A stretch of DNA of 64,000 nt. Origin: Montifringilla adamsi (Eukaryota > Chordata > Aves > Passeriformes > Passeridae). Where the stretch lies: assembly GCA_017590115.1 (NCBI GenBank), contig JAGGNK010006559.1:8483784-8547783 (forward strand). The letters are read 5' to 3'. Position 1 is the first letter of the stretch; every line of letters begins with the position of its first letter. The notes below the pieces were generated by a model, which ran no database searches, was not told where the DNA came from, and saw nothing but the letters and a program-made list of their open reading frames with translations. This document shows positions 36,521 through 49,130 of this stretch, piece by piece. The translations under genes and the position numbers were made by a program.

Positions 36521-39500
36521 AGTATATGCATAATGAAGAGGTCATTTGAAAAATATCAGACTTTCAGAAACAAGTGTGCTAGTTATTGCATATTCCCAGT
36601 AGCCACTCAAGAATGATGCGTTTTTAAATGGCTAAACTATGTGTGAGGTAGAAATCTTTCCTAATTCTTCCCTAATCCCTTTCAGGCTCAGTTGCAAACA
36701 GTCGACGAACTGAGCGAGTCAAAGTGAAATGAGAATAGAATATTTTACATTTAAGGATAAAAGGAAAACCACCTGTGAATAATGGCTGTAGAACTGAACA
36801 GTATCTGCTGTGAATGAGTACCTCTAATCATTGCCTTGATAATCTGAGAAGTGTATGTGGCATGTCCTCAAACCTTTATCACTTTGACTATGTTGCATGT
36901 CTTTGTTTTAGCAAAACTGAGGAGTCTAGACATCTGCTAAACAAAATAGCTAATATTGGGTACTGTGGAGACATCGGCTAGTTTAATTGCAACCCTCTGT
37001 TGTATCTGGAAATGGATCCAAGTTCTGAGATACCTGTTGTATACCATGAGGTCTTTTGTAAAGAATGAAAGACCATCTCTTCTCAAAGGAAAGTCAGCAA
37101 TCAGTTCATATGCATGCAGCAAAATATGTAATGATAAATTTTAATTTCTGTATTAAAAAGAAACAGGCAGGTTTACATGATGAATTCCAGAAGATCTAGT
37201 TGTGATGCAGTTTCTTATTATTTAACCCAATTCCTAAAAATTGAAAACCCCATTTTTTCAAAGTATCATTTCAGTGATCTCTGTATGTAGTCAGTGCTTT
37301 GCTTATCAAGGAGAGTTTCATATACTAGGTTTTGTTTGAGAGGACAGTAAAGTGAAAAAAATTGTTTCATCTGACTTGCTACAAAAGTGGGAAAATATGA
37401 CTGATGAAAATTACATTTATAACATAAATATGGATATTTTTGCATGCTGGGTGTTTTGCAACACATATGGAATCTCTAAACATATTTTAAAGTGGCATTC
37501 CCTGGTAAACCTAAACCTGTTTCTTTATCATGGTCTCCAAAGTCAAAGTGTCCACTAAAGCTACAGCCTTAATTCTAGGAAAATGAAAGGCTATTGAAGA
37601 GTGCAAACAGAACATTACAGTACTAAAAATATGTAAATCTTCTGGGTATGTGGTAAAGACAAGAAGTCACATTCAGTTGTTAATATTACCTGATTTTCTT
37701 TATATTACTGGCCAAAATATGCCTGATGATATAAAACTTGTTTGATGTTATATCTGTTTGTTTACCTGTGTGTGTGCACATACATATGCATACCAAGTAC
37801 GTATGTACAAACCAAGTCCTCTTGTTCTCTTCATGTCCTTTTAAGATCTTCTCTTTATTTTCATCTTTCTAATTAAGAACATAATCTTTCATTTTTCTGG
37901 AACTCATATTTGCTTTAACTGTTGTCTGCCTTGAGCCTATTGTGGACTGTGAGGAAACAGATGGAAAAAGCACCATACTGTTCTGGAAATTGTAATATCT
38001 GTTGGCACCTGCTTATTGTGTTCCAGGAGGGCTGATGCAGCTCTAAGTTTCTTCAGGAACTGGGAAATATTTTCTGCCATGATGTAAGGGTCAGGGTGAG
38101 GGCAGAAAAAATTGTTTTTGATTCTGTGGAAAAATTCTTATGAACAGAGGTAGACCAAGGCCTGTTGACTAAAAAAGTGAGAATGGGCAGAATTCACTTT
38201 ACTGGATTATTTTTTCCCAACTTTCTCTTTTTCCAGAGTTAAGGGCACAGGACCCGCACTCAAGTCTGATTTGAGAAATGCAGAAAACCTATACTGCCAC
38301 TCAGGAATACAGCAACAAATGCCAGAACTGATGGTAGACTATCACTTTCTATAGTCTTAATGGAAAGGGCAACTGACTTTTATGTCACATATATTCCTTT
38401 CCCTGTATAGGCCAGGAAGGTTGGGTGAGAGAAGGCCCTTCACCTACAGGTGCTTAGAGAGAAGAAACAACTGTAGTTACATGATGGTTTTTTATTTGAT
38501 TTTTTTTTATTTTTCCTGTGGACAAAGGTTTCACCTTTTGTCATTTTTCTGAACATTCAGTTAATGTTTATTCCTCCAAAGTACCAATAAAATGAAAAAT
38601 CAAAGGCAGCTTTTAGGAAAAGCACAGTCCACCTAAAATGAAAACAATAACAAAAAATACAAAGGGGAAAACAAACAAAAGAAAAAATGCATCATTTTTT
38701 CCTTGTCTAATTTTCAAGTCTGTAAAAAGGTCGTAATTAACAATGGTAGCTACCCCTTTGCATGTTAAAGGTTATATTATCTGCTTTCAGATTTGCACAT
38801 CCTCCTCTTGCACTTCATAGGTCTCATTTGCTAAACACAAGTAAATGTACAATTTTGAAAGGCTTACAGGAACTGTCTAAAAAAGTGTAGAGACATAGGA
38901 AAATTTGAAATCACACAGCAGTAAAGAGAGACAGCTTTTAAAAGAGCAAAACTACTTACTTGTAAGGAGTTTACCTTGACTGTAAAAGTTTTAAGCAACA
39001 AATGTATGTGGGGATCCAATGTTTTGTTTCCTTAGTGATTTCTGTCATTTAGGTATTGATTTTTTTATTATTACTTAGGAATTTTAGAACTTTCCACTGA
39101 ATTTTGAGTTATGCCTTAATTCCAATCAAAGCACAGCATGTTTTGGTATACCTATAGTATTCCTAGTGGTTTTTGAAATATCATTTGAACAACAAATAAT
39201 GTTTTTATTAAACTGACAGTGGTACAAAAAGTGGACATTGCATTTAAGTAGTACTACTTTGAGAAATTTTGCCTCTGAAAGCAAAAAAATATATATAGAT
39301 TATAATGCACAGTTCTCCTAGGATATCTTACAAGTTCAGTAGCTTGGATCATCCAAAATTTAACTCCAAAATTCTACAGCAGCTTTTCAACAATTGGTGG
39401 TGATTACCCTAAGGGTGTCCAACTGGCTCTACCTCTTCCTTCAGTACCAAAAAGCCAGCCAGGCCAGAAGAGTCTCTCAGCACTTTGAACACACTGAGAC

Positions 39501-39534
39501 CTCACAAAGGATGCTACCACACAGAGGGGCTGTG

Positions 39535-39634
39535 CTGGGGAAAAAGTCTGTTCCAAAGAAGTAGCTCCAGATCTGTTGCAATTACTGGGGAAATGTCTGC
39601 TCCAACAGAGTAGCTCGAGATCTGTCCCAGTCCT
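39535..39634. repeat. Two-copy 50-bp tandem repeat in a GC-richer island
   Basis: Copy 1 begins at 39535 and copy 2 at 39585. Both follow the pattern CTGGGGAAA, then TCTG(T/C)TCCAA, then GTAGCTC(C/G)AGATCTGT. They differ at several sites and one indel, so this is an old duplication. The surrounding 39400-39700 is richer in G and C than its neighbours, which may point to a decayed LTR or other repeat that I cannot name. The 89-codon minus-strand open frame here has no recognisable domain. Confidence 0.8.
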
Positions 39635-40460
39635 GCAAAGCCCCTTGATCAAATATCCTGATTGTCTGGTCATGGCTGAATGGACAGGAGCTTCATGACC
39701 CTGTCAGAAGTGTTTAGCCTAGCCATATGTTCCTAATTCAAGAACTTATGGTCCAGAGATATCTTCCCAAAAATGTGGATATTAAATGAAAGAGGTTTTA
39801 CTTGCTGTACTGACCTGTGTTTGCACAAAACACAGAAGGATGAGACAAGTGACTCTACAGGAAAAATAGTTAATAATGAAAGGTTTGTGGTTTGTTTTTG
39901 TGCTTTATAAAGAGAAAAAGTGGCCATTATGATGATCTTGTATGATAGAATATGGATTTTCTGTTCTCTTTTATTCATAAAGTGCCTATTAAGAAAGGCC
40001 AATAATTTTGTGCAATGTCTCACATGCTAAATAAAGATCCAATGAGTTAGCTTCTTTTCTGAAAGTCAGGTTTCCATTTTCATGGCTACTATATTTTCTT
40101 CCTGCATTCCAGTAAGCTTATATATTTGATAGCAGAAAGCTGATTAATCCCTAAACACTTTGGCCTGTGTATTCAAACATAAGCTCTTTGCAATGTTTAG
40201 TCACCTAAATAACCACTTTCCAGTCTTCAGAAGTACTTAACATTCATAGCTCAAGTTGACTCTGATGGAACTGGAAGAAGCTCCATCACCTTTGAAAATG
40301 TTTTCTATTTAGTCAGATGTGCATATATGCTGCATACATGACCAGTTGATCTAATTCTTATTTATATAGTTATAAATATGTACAAATATATATGCATACA
40401 CATATATCTCCATACATTTATTTATATGAAAATGCCATTTATAAATTTTTGCTCTTTTTT

Positions 40461-40502
40461 GTTTGGGAACACAAAACGCATCTTTTGTGTTTGGGAACAC
40501 AA
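40461..40502. repeat. Short direct duplication (14-bp word, 28-bp spacing)
   Basis: The word GTTTGGGAACACAA occurs at 40461-40474 and again at 40489-40502, each preceded by a T-rich run. Confidence 0.85.
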
Positions 40503-42076
40503 TATGTATGAAATCATGAAAGAGAACAGATCTAAGTTCTGTAGCTCTTCTTTCCACTGTGAAAATCAAAGCAATATTTGGTCAGACAATCCATCTGTTG
40601 AGAGGTAGTTTCTTTATGTGGCAATGCTGACTGATATCACCACATTTGGCGTGTTTGGAACTGGGGAATTAAGTCCCCACTGTGTAGTAGTCTTTTTCAG
40701 TAGTCTGCTGTGACATTTAGATTACTGAAGACTATTCAAGGGATGCTAGAAACCTTGGGAATCCAAACTTTACTGTCTGCTACAGAGAATCCTTCCTGTA
40801 ACTTTGCCTTTAAGTATGTCAGCACACAGCAAGAGTTAGAAAAATCTCATTTATACCTCAGGAGCAGCCCTGAGTACAGTAGCCTTGGGATCAGGAAAGT
40901 GATCCATCACTTTTGTATATCACTCATCCCTCAAATCTTGCCTTCTCTCTCCTGTCCAAGATTTCTTTCTCCCTTTGTTATATGTTCACAAAATACTGGG
41001 TAAAAACTTTGGCTGTGAGAATGTGTACACATTCAAATATGCATAATGCACATCCAAATAATACACTCCAATATACAATCTATAAGAATTGTAGGCATGT
41101 AGTAAGTGTGTACTAATTGAAATATGGAGGCACTCAACACCTACTGAGAGCACTTAATTTTTTAAAACATTACCATGGTAGCAATGCGTGCCTTGTAATT
41201 CTAGATAATACGTTTCTGGTTACCAGTTTGCTTCTGAGCTCTGCAATGTGAGAACAAGTGCAAATGTAAGCCTCTATCTATTCTCATGGTCATATGTCAT
41301 CTTAGCCAATTGGGCAATAAAACAGCAGGACCAGACTGCTGTTAAATAATACAAAATGTGATGCATGGATATGGAGGCAAATGTGTGCCTATATAAGTTA
41401 TGCCTCTCTAATATTGGTCTGCTTTGCATTTCTGAGGTAAAAAGTCAAATTTAATGAATAGAATAAACATTTAGTATGTCAGCATTCTCTGTGACATTTT
41501 AAATTTAAGAACAGTTGCTCTGTGTCTTCAAGAAATAACTTAAACACTTGCCAGATTAGTGGTATAAGATAGACATTGTGGCTGACACAGATAAATCAGG
41601 AAGAATGCAACAAAAGTCAGAGCTATCACAGAGTGCTTAAATATTATAATATATGTATGTAGGTACCAAAACAAAGCACATGCACATAGACATGAAAAGC
41701 TGTATAAGCCTATAATTCTAAACACACCGTGGGAGCAACTTTCCTTAATTTCAGCCTCATAATGCCCCCTAATCTACCTAAAAATAATTCTACTTTATTA
41801 TAAACAAAAATTGTTCATGAATAACTGAATATAACATCAGAACTAGAGAGCTCAATATTTTTCAGCAAAATAGAGTAGCCCCTTCAATCTTTTCATTATC
41901 ATATATTAAAAAGGTGAGGGTTTTTCTAAGAAAGTGGCCTTACTTAGGGCATTTTACATCACAAATTATAAAGAGGAAAGAACCCTGATTTTCTTATTTC
42001 TTGTATGAAAACAAGAAACTAACTTGCACTAATTCTTTTTTACATGATTGACAAGGAAAGGACATGGTAGGAGTTA

Positions 42077-42111
42077 ACATTTTGTCCTTCCTTCCTCCTT
42101 GGACAAAATGT
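42077..42111. repeat. Perfect 11-bp inverted repeat, 13-nt pyrimidine loop
   Basis: Arm ACATTTTGTCC at 42077-42087 pairs exactly with 42101-42111. The 13-nt loop is entirely C and T. Confidence 0.88.
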
Positions 42112-42179
42112 ATCATCAGCGCTGAAACTTCCAGAGAGAGGCTGCGTCCAGATTAATATACATAATATCTGAATCACTT

Positions 42180-42201
42180 GTATACAAGTATACTTGTATA
42201 C
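42180..42201. repeat. Perfect 22-bp palindrome, no spacer
   Basis: Bases 42180-42201 equal their own reverse complement. Inside, GTATAC and CAAGTATACTTG nest around the centre. It may be a cruciform-prone site or a chance product of TATAC-type sequence. Confidence 0.92.
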
Positions 42202-42337
42202 TCCTACTAATAGTAGCTCTGCTGTATTCTTGCACAACAAAATCTCAGTTATCAGAAATCAGTGTGCATTCATAAACCAAAGCACAGGGAACAAGAAAGC
42301 CACAATTTTTTTTCTCAGTAAAAAAGTGAAGACTGGG

Positions 42338-42580
42338 TTTTTGCTTTTGGTTGGTTGGTTATGGGATTTTGTGGTTGTTTGGGGTTGTTTTGTTTTATTT
42401 TTGGTGGTTTTGTTTGTTTGTTTGTTTGCTTGTTTGGGGTTTTCTTTTTTTTTTTTTTTGTCAGTAGGCTTTTTTGGTTTTGCTTTTTTTTTTTTTTTTT
42501 TTTTTTGTCAGTAGGCTTAGCTTTCTTTTTTTTTTTTTTTTTTTTTTTTTTTGTTTTATTGTTTTGTCTTTGTTTTGGTT
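42338..42580. repeat. T/G-rich low-complexity tract with a 47-bp duplication
   Basis: A GGTT/GTTT-rich lead-in is followed by three long T runs. The word GTCAGTAGGCTT occurs after the first T run (42460) and again after the second (42507), so T-run plus word is a tandem duplication of period 47. Open frames rich in Phe on the plus strand and Lys on the minus strand are artefacts of this tract. Confidence 0.93.
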
Positions 42581-44761
42581 TTTTCTTTGTAAAGAAGCAG
42601 AATGTCTGTCCATACAGAGAAGGTTATCAAGATTACCAACACAAATCTTATCTTTTGTTTGTATCTGCACTGATATGAGGCAGGTAGGCAATAAATCAAT
42701 CCAGTGCTCCATTTATTGTAAGTACATATAAGAACAAATCCTGGTTTCTAAGTCTTTCATATACTCTCTTTCACTTTTGCCTTTTTTTTGAGGGAGACAA
42801 TGTACCCATAGAAAAGTATAATGTAAAACCTTTCCTAATATCTGTTAGTTCTTTTCTGTAGATTAAGGAAAGTCACTGCTTTACAGAGCAAATGACCAGG
42901 TCGTCTAGGAAGACGGGCAATTCTCACTTAAATAAAATACATTATAAATTACTTTGATGCTTTTGAACATGGAATAAACTGCAGACATTTGAATATTGTT
43001 TGAGATACAAAAAAAGGAAACTGCTGTAGGAATGTTTTTGTATATCCACCCACAAAAATACTGAGGGGTCTGTTTTTGGACTATGTGTATGTCTTGATGT
43101 GGTTGATGTTCCCTGAGTCCTCCAAAGACCATTTTATTTTCATTCACAGCTGGCCCAAGAGTTTGTCCTACAAGACAAAACTTGTAACTCATGATGAGCT
43201 GGTTCAGCTCATCGGGCTGGCAGGCAACTATCTTTTAATGCCTTTCTTTCAGTTGGTTTAGGGACCTCTGCTCGATTAGAGGAGAGTTAAGCAGAGCTGA
43301 AAACTGGCAGAAAGGAAGAAGACAGAACACAGACCATATTTTGGCATAAGTGAACCTCACCATCTTGTTGAGCTATGCCATGCAGTCTACCCCACATAGC
43401 TCCAGAAGCTTTATCAAAGTGCCTAAACCCTGTTTTTTATCAAGATATTCTAATTGTCTCTGTACAGTGAGTAAAAGCCTTGTCATTTACTTCAGTGAAG
43501 CTAATTGCCTGGACATACTAGTGTGTTTAAAGGGGTGTCTGAACTAGTGTTGGGTGAAAGCTATAGTGGATGTACTGTGTTAGCAACTTGCAGAGTCAAG
43601 GACTTGGAAATAACTATATGCTAGATCTTCTATGTTGAAGGATTGACCTTTGTTTCTTTAAAAGTCAGGGTACCACCATAAGGAGGAGATAAATAAGATA
43701 AAAGCAAATAGCTGGTCATCAGAGCTCATCTCAGCCTGATTTCCATTCCATTACCTTCCACATTCTTTTACCTGAAGGTAGAAAAATATTTGCATCCAGA
43801 AACAGCCTTTATACAGAGATATATCTTGTCTGGTTCTTGTTTTCTGTGTAGAAAAAATTATTTAGTGACTCAATTTGAGTTTGAAGCCTGGAGAAGCGTA
43901 ACACAGGAGACATAATGTTCCATCTTAATATTCTGTGCAGTGCCTGAAGTTAGCAAGAGCTCTGAAGACTTGAACTTCTGAACCTATTTCTAACAGGAGC
44001 CAATTGCCATTATTCTTGCAGCAAAGCAAAGCAAAGCAACAACCCTTGTACTCAAGAATAAAAGAAAGCACAGGTAGAGATAAGAACAAAGGTTACAGAA
44101 TTAAAACAAAACCAAATGGAAGTTTGAAATTCTGGTTGCTGCTCTGCTGTGTGCTCTTCCATTTTACAGCTAGCCTTGTCCCCTGTGATTTGCTTCCCTC
44201 ACTTAGGCATGCCAGTACTACTCTGAGCACCAAGTGTGGAACATCGCAAGATGAGTGTAATGAGAAATCTGCCAGTGTGTCACTTATGTCTCTGCCAAAA
44301 TAGAGGTTAAAATCTGCTTTCAGGCTGCTCATTCTAGACTGAAAGGCTTTTCTGTCCTGCTTCAGAACTGCATAACATCAAGAATGCCAAGCATGGCTAA
44401 GGAGCTTGGCTTCAGTGCTGCCATTACTCCCCTGCCTCTTGGTGTGTTGTCCATGGTGGCCCAGCTGCTCACCATGTTGTGGGCGTTCCTGGTGGGGTCC
44501 TGTGGATAGTGAATACCCTGAGAGAAGCATTAAATCCTTAAAAATATAGCAACATGAAGCTCTGGATGCATGGGCTTTTGTAGAGATTAATCTATACATG
44601 TCTCTTGCTGATTGGAGCGACTCTTTTTAGAAAGTAACAAAGAATTTGAAGAATTTGAAAATTAATGTGAAAAAATATCTAAAAAGTCACTCTAATATCA
44701 CATTCCTGTATGAGAAGAGTTAAATCAAACCAGCTAGAAAGGTACATATATTTGGTTTATG
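42581..44761. other. Non-coding stretch, mixed composition
   Basis: No gene recognised. A short hairpin (8-bp arms, 5-nt loop) lies at 43193-43213 and a small AGCAA repeat at about 44020-44040. The segment at 44340-44560 is richer in G and C and might belong to the ERV segment that follows, but I cannot tie it to a family. Confidence 0.45.
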
Positions 44762-45830
44762 TGGCAAGGTTTTGGTACTAGGGGGCTACAGGGTTGGCTT
44801 CTGTAAGAAGTTGCCAGAAGCTTTCCCCATGTCTGACAGAGCTGATGCCTGGCTGCTCCAAGATGGATCCACTACTGGTCGAGGCCAAGTCCATCAGCAA
44901 TGGTGGTAGAACCACTGGGATAACAAAGTTAAGAAAGGGGGGGAAGTGTGCATTGTGCAGATGGAGAGAGAAGTGAAAATATGCGAGAGAAACAGCCCTG
45001 TAGACAATAAGGTCAGTTGAGTAGGAGGGGAAGTAGGTGTTCCAGGTGCTGGAGCTGAGATTCCCCTGCAGCCTGTGGTGCAGGCCATGGTGAGGCAGCT
45101 GTGCCCCTGCAGCCCACGGAGGTGCACTGTGGAGCAGAGACCACATACACCCCATGGAAGACTCATGCTGGAGCAGGTGGATATCCAAAGCATGCTATGA
45201 CCCTGTGGGAAGCCCACGCTGAATCAGGCTCCTGGCAGGACCTGTGGACTCATGGAAAGAGGAGTTCACAGTGTAGCAGGTTTGATGAACCCAGAATTGG
45301 AGTATTCAGTGATGAACTGCAGTCCTTTGGAAGTGACTCCATTGAGGAAGCTGATGGAGGACTGTCTCCCATGGGAGGGACCACACATTGGAGCAAGGGA
45401 AGAGTGTGGAGAGTACTCCCTCTGAGGAGGAAGGAGTGGCAGAGAAAATGTGTGATGAACTGATGAACAGTGCCATTCACCATCCCCCTGTGCTGCTGCA
45501 GAGGTATTTTTTGTTTATTTTTGTTTATATTTTGTTTTGAAGACAAACACAAAGAAGTGTTTGTCTTCAATGCAATCACCACTCTTGCAGAAGTGCTGCT
45601 TCCTGAAAAGTAGCCAGACATTGTCTGCTGATGGGAGGTAGACAAAAAAAATTTTGTATTCCTTTGTTTCCACAAATGAGCTTTGATTCTGCATTATTAA
45701 ACTGCCTTTATCTTGATCCACAAGTTCTAAAATTTTATTTTCTCCCCCCATTCTGCTGAGGGAGAAAGTGATTGAGTGACTTAGTGGTTACCTCTCACCA
45801 CTCAAACCCAAAGCAAATTGTGTGTCACAA
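44762..45830 (+). mobile_element. ERV-derived segment: GC-rich tandem array plus 3' half of an LTR
   Basis: This resembles a repeat I know from bird genomes as part of an endogenous retrovirus. It opens with 'GGCAAGGTTTTGGTA'. From about 45050 to 45430 it carries a degenerate series of units built on a GTGGGA-type word, a CC-CAC word and CTGGAGCAGG-type endings, spaced about 50-60 bp. From about 45572 it resembles the 3' half of the two solo LTRs at 49.1 and 61.0 kb: 'GTCTGCTGATGGGAGGTAGA', then a T-rich stretch, 'TTAAACTGCCTTTATCTTGA', and a final GAGTGA-type purine block. There is no open retroviral gene. Open frames of 100-140 codons on both strands reflect its high GC. Ends are approximate and the family name is not assigned. 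Confidence 0.75.
45537..45570. repeat. Perfect 14-bp inverted repeat inside the ERV segment
   Basis: Arms 45537-45550 and 45557-45570 are exact reverse complements around the loop AAAGAA. It lies at the junction between the GC-rich array and the LTR-like 3' part. Confidence 0.93.
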
Positions 45831-48800
45831 CAGGTGTCTTGGGTCTAAGTAACCACTAATTAAATTGCAGACTGCTGTGGCTGAACTTGTAAGAGAAAAA
45901 ATAAAAGTCTGAAAGTACTGAACAGTATTTTCTTTAGACATATTATGAAAAGAATCTAAGTGTCCAAGAACTCAGAATTGTCATGGATAATGAGTACTTT
46001 ACATTGACCACTTTACTTGCAAACATCTATTTTCCATGCTGATAAAGGAAAATTTGTATTAAGGTCAAGTCATGCATTTGATTCACATTTTGGAGCTGTT
46101 TATTTGATTCTGAATTATTTGAGTTATCTATCACTATTTCTTTTACTGATTATCTAATTAAAGTATCCTTTGTTTAACTACATATTTCCATTTTCTCTTT
46201 GTTGATTTTTCATGTATGATTGACACAACCTTCAGAAAATTCTACCACTACAGAGCATCTCATTCTGCAAAATAAGTTTTCTTAATCGGATCTTTTTGTC
46301 TCTTTGTAACCCTTTGAGTTAGATTATTAAATTAGACCATTCTTCATCAACTTCCAGATCACATAGAAAAGCCACATGAGATGCCTCACAATATTGTCTA
46401 TTGGATGCACTTGAAGCTTGATATCCTTTTTCATAAATTCTTCACGTTATTTTTAGAAAATTGCTGCTGTGTTATATATGGCTTTTTATGGATCTATATC
46501 CTACAGCCTGTTCAGTATTAAAAATAAAAATGTAAAACTGAATTGTCCACTTAAACTGAAGTGCTACTTTATGAAGTACAGGTCATTTTTTTTTATATGG
46601 CAGTATTGGCAGAATGAGTCATCCTTCTAAGAATATAGTTAAATTGTGCTGTGGCTAACTGTGTGTAGGCTGCTTTCTAAATGTTTTGCCTTTTACCTCC
46701 TCACCTCTGGTCTAAAAAGTATATCTCAGAAGATATAGTGTAGAGTTTCAATCTACGATTCTTCCAACTGTGCCTACATATTCTTATGCCAGCCTGCGCC
46801 TGCCACCGCACAGTAGGAACAAAAAGCATTTCTTAAATCAAAATCTGGAATGCAAACACCTTACACTGTATTAGACAGGGCAGGAAACAGGTCAAGCTGA
46901 GCAACCAGTAATACTTGTGAATATTTGTTTCAATTCAGAAGTCAGTTTTAAAAGGAATGTTTTTGCAAACCTGTTCTAGTCTCTGCAAAGCTATGTTCAA
47001 ACACTTGAGCTTCAATTGTGTGTCCATTCAAACAGTTGAGGCTTACTTCAAACATAGACCTTGAAATAGAATTTGATATTTTGTGTTTCATTGCCCATGC
47101 AGAGCTCAATGGATAATGTTTCCACAACCTGAAGGAAAGGTTTATTTAATCATCACCACAATGTAAAATATATGGGAAAGAAATAGTCAGATATTGAAGT
47201 GTGCTGTAAATAAAGTTTGTTTATATACTCACACTCTACAGTACATGCTCTGTTCCAGAACCCATACAGGTCACATTTGAATAGGTTCTTTTTCTTTGTG
47301 ATCCACTTCAAGTTTCCTAGCAAGGCCATTCCCATATTATATAATCTACAAAGGACTGACACAAGTAGCTGTAGCTTCCTTGAATTCTAGGGACAGCAGG
47401 AATATTTATCTAGCTCCTTCCTCTTAATTATCACCATCAAAGTGAAATGTTTATTACCTTAAGCTTTTTATCATACAGAATAGTGTGGTATTCAGCCAAA
47501 TAAATTATGAGGTTTCTTTATTTCAGATTAAAATTCTTGTCAGCAGAAGCAATAGCCAAATGGATTGTTCATTCAAATGCAATATGTTGATAATTTCATC
47601 AGCACAGTTTTCTTTTTAATGCTCACTATGATCACCACTGTAAAAGAAATTATGATGGAAAAAATCTTGCAGAACTTTAAGGAGCCTCTTGATATTCTCT
47701 CTATTTGGCATATAAGCTTTATTTTTGTTTTGAATTTTACTCTGAAACACCTCATGAAATGAAAATCCATAAATTTTTTGTGGAAATTCAGCATTATTTC
47801 CCAGAGAGATTTTGGGGACAAGTGCCTGTTTGTGGAAAGTTTGCAGATAGTGCACAAAGAAAACAAAGACCAGTTTCTTTAAATAACTTCATTGAGAGAT
47901 ACAACTTCCTTCTAATTAGTCTATGAAAAATAGTAGTGAGTGAAGTTCTTAGGTCTGCTCCAGAAGTCTCCCACTGAGAATTCTGATGATTTGGCATGCA
48001 CAGAAAGAAGGGTGCAGGGTAGAACCCTTAAATGAGTGCTTTTAATCATGGGGAAGCCCCAAAGGAGATACAGTTTAAATCAAGACAGCAGAGAAATCTA
48101 TATAAGCACCACCAGTCATTTTTGGGACACAGACTAGGACTGTAACAAATCATAAGATGAATTTCTTTAGTATTTCACAAATAATTTTTATAATGTAGAG
48201 ATTATGTCTTTTCTGTCTTCTTCATTTGATAGAACTACTTCACCATCACTGAGCCCTAGAATCTTATTGTGAGGATTTTGACAAATTTAAAACATCTTTT
48301 ATCTCATCCTTTTTCTCTGAATCCTGGCAATGTAAATGCAAATGTAAATTTGTACACAAAGAGCATTTAAAGATAATCCTGTTATCCAAACAGAGTTTTC
48401 ATTTATAGTGTTTTAAATCAATGAAGTAAACTCAGTAAATCCCTTTACACTGAATAGAGCTTTGTATCAAATTACTTTTCTTCTTTGTTTTTCTTCTGCA
48501 CTTTTCTTCCAAAATGATTTAAATATATACATCTATTTTCAGTCAGAACAAGAATTCATCAAAATGTTTTGGTGTAACTTTCATACCTCTCTCTCATTTT
48601 TGATTGACAGATATATTTGAACCAGTTCAGTTAATGTATTAGAAGGTCACTATTTTCATAATACAAACAGACCAACATTTCAGTTCCCACCCTTGGTGAT
48701 TTGGCAGTTCTAAAGATGGAAGCACTTAAACACTTGACAGTAAAAGCAAAATACCCATCTTTACTTTGAGTGTCTGTTATCAGTAGAAATGTCCAGCAAT

Positions 48801-49130
48801 AGAAGATATGACTATTCTAGAGGAAATATTCTGTAACAAAGTTTACAAAGGATGCATTTTGATTCTTGAACTCCGTAGTATAAATGAGATAGCATATACC
48901 AGTAAAGAGCCAGTGCTAGAAGAAATAAGCCACAAATTATAAATAAGCTTTATATCAAAGTCATATGAGGTATAAGTTGGTCTAAACAAAGAAAAAAATG
49001 TACCATTATAGACAGAACAAAGGATGTGAAAGAACTCTCTGTTCCACCTGATTTATGAAAAAATCAGAATGCTGTCTTTTAAGAAACTAATTTTGTATAA
49101 TAGTTCCAACCCTTCTCGTTCATTTCACAG
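45831..49130. other. AT-rich non-coding stretch
   Basis: No gene or repeat recognised. Several overlapping open frames of 65-97 codons at 47565-47997 run in different frames on both strands and have no domain. Confidence 0.5.

Larger units (their letters stand above)
36521..42076. other. AT-rich non-coding stretch
   Basis: No gene recognised. It contains a GC-richer island with a two-copy 50-bp repeat (about 39400-39700) and a 28-bp-spaced duplication at 40461-40502. The rest is featureless. Confidence 0.5.

Noticed and set aside
42194..42731. Phe-rich membrane-like frames and a Lys-rich frame
   Set aside because: They derive from T runs in low-complexity DNA.
44004..44303. 99-codon plus-strand frame with a hydrophobic, signal-peptide-like segment
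   Set aside because: The hydrophobic stretch is internal, the frame has no recognisable family, no splice or promoter context, and an opposite-strand frame of similar length overlaps it.
44893..45675. Open frames of 100-140 codons on both strands
   Set aside because: They lie in the GC-rich ERV-derived array, overlap in several frames and show no retroviral or cellular domain.
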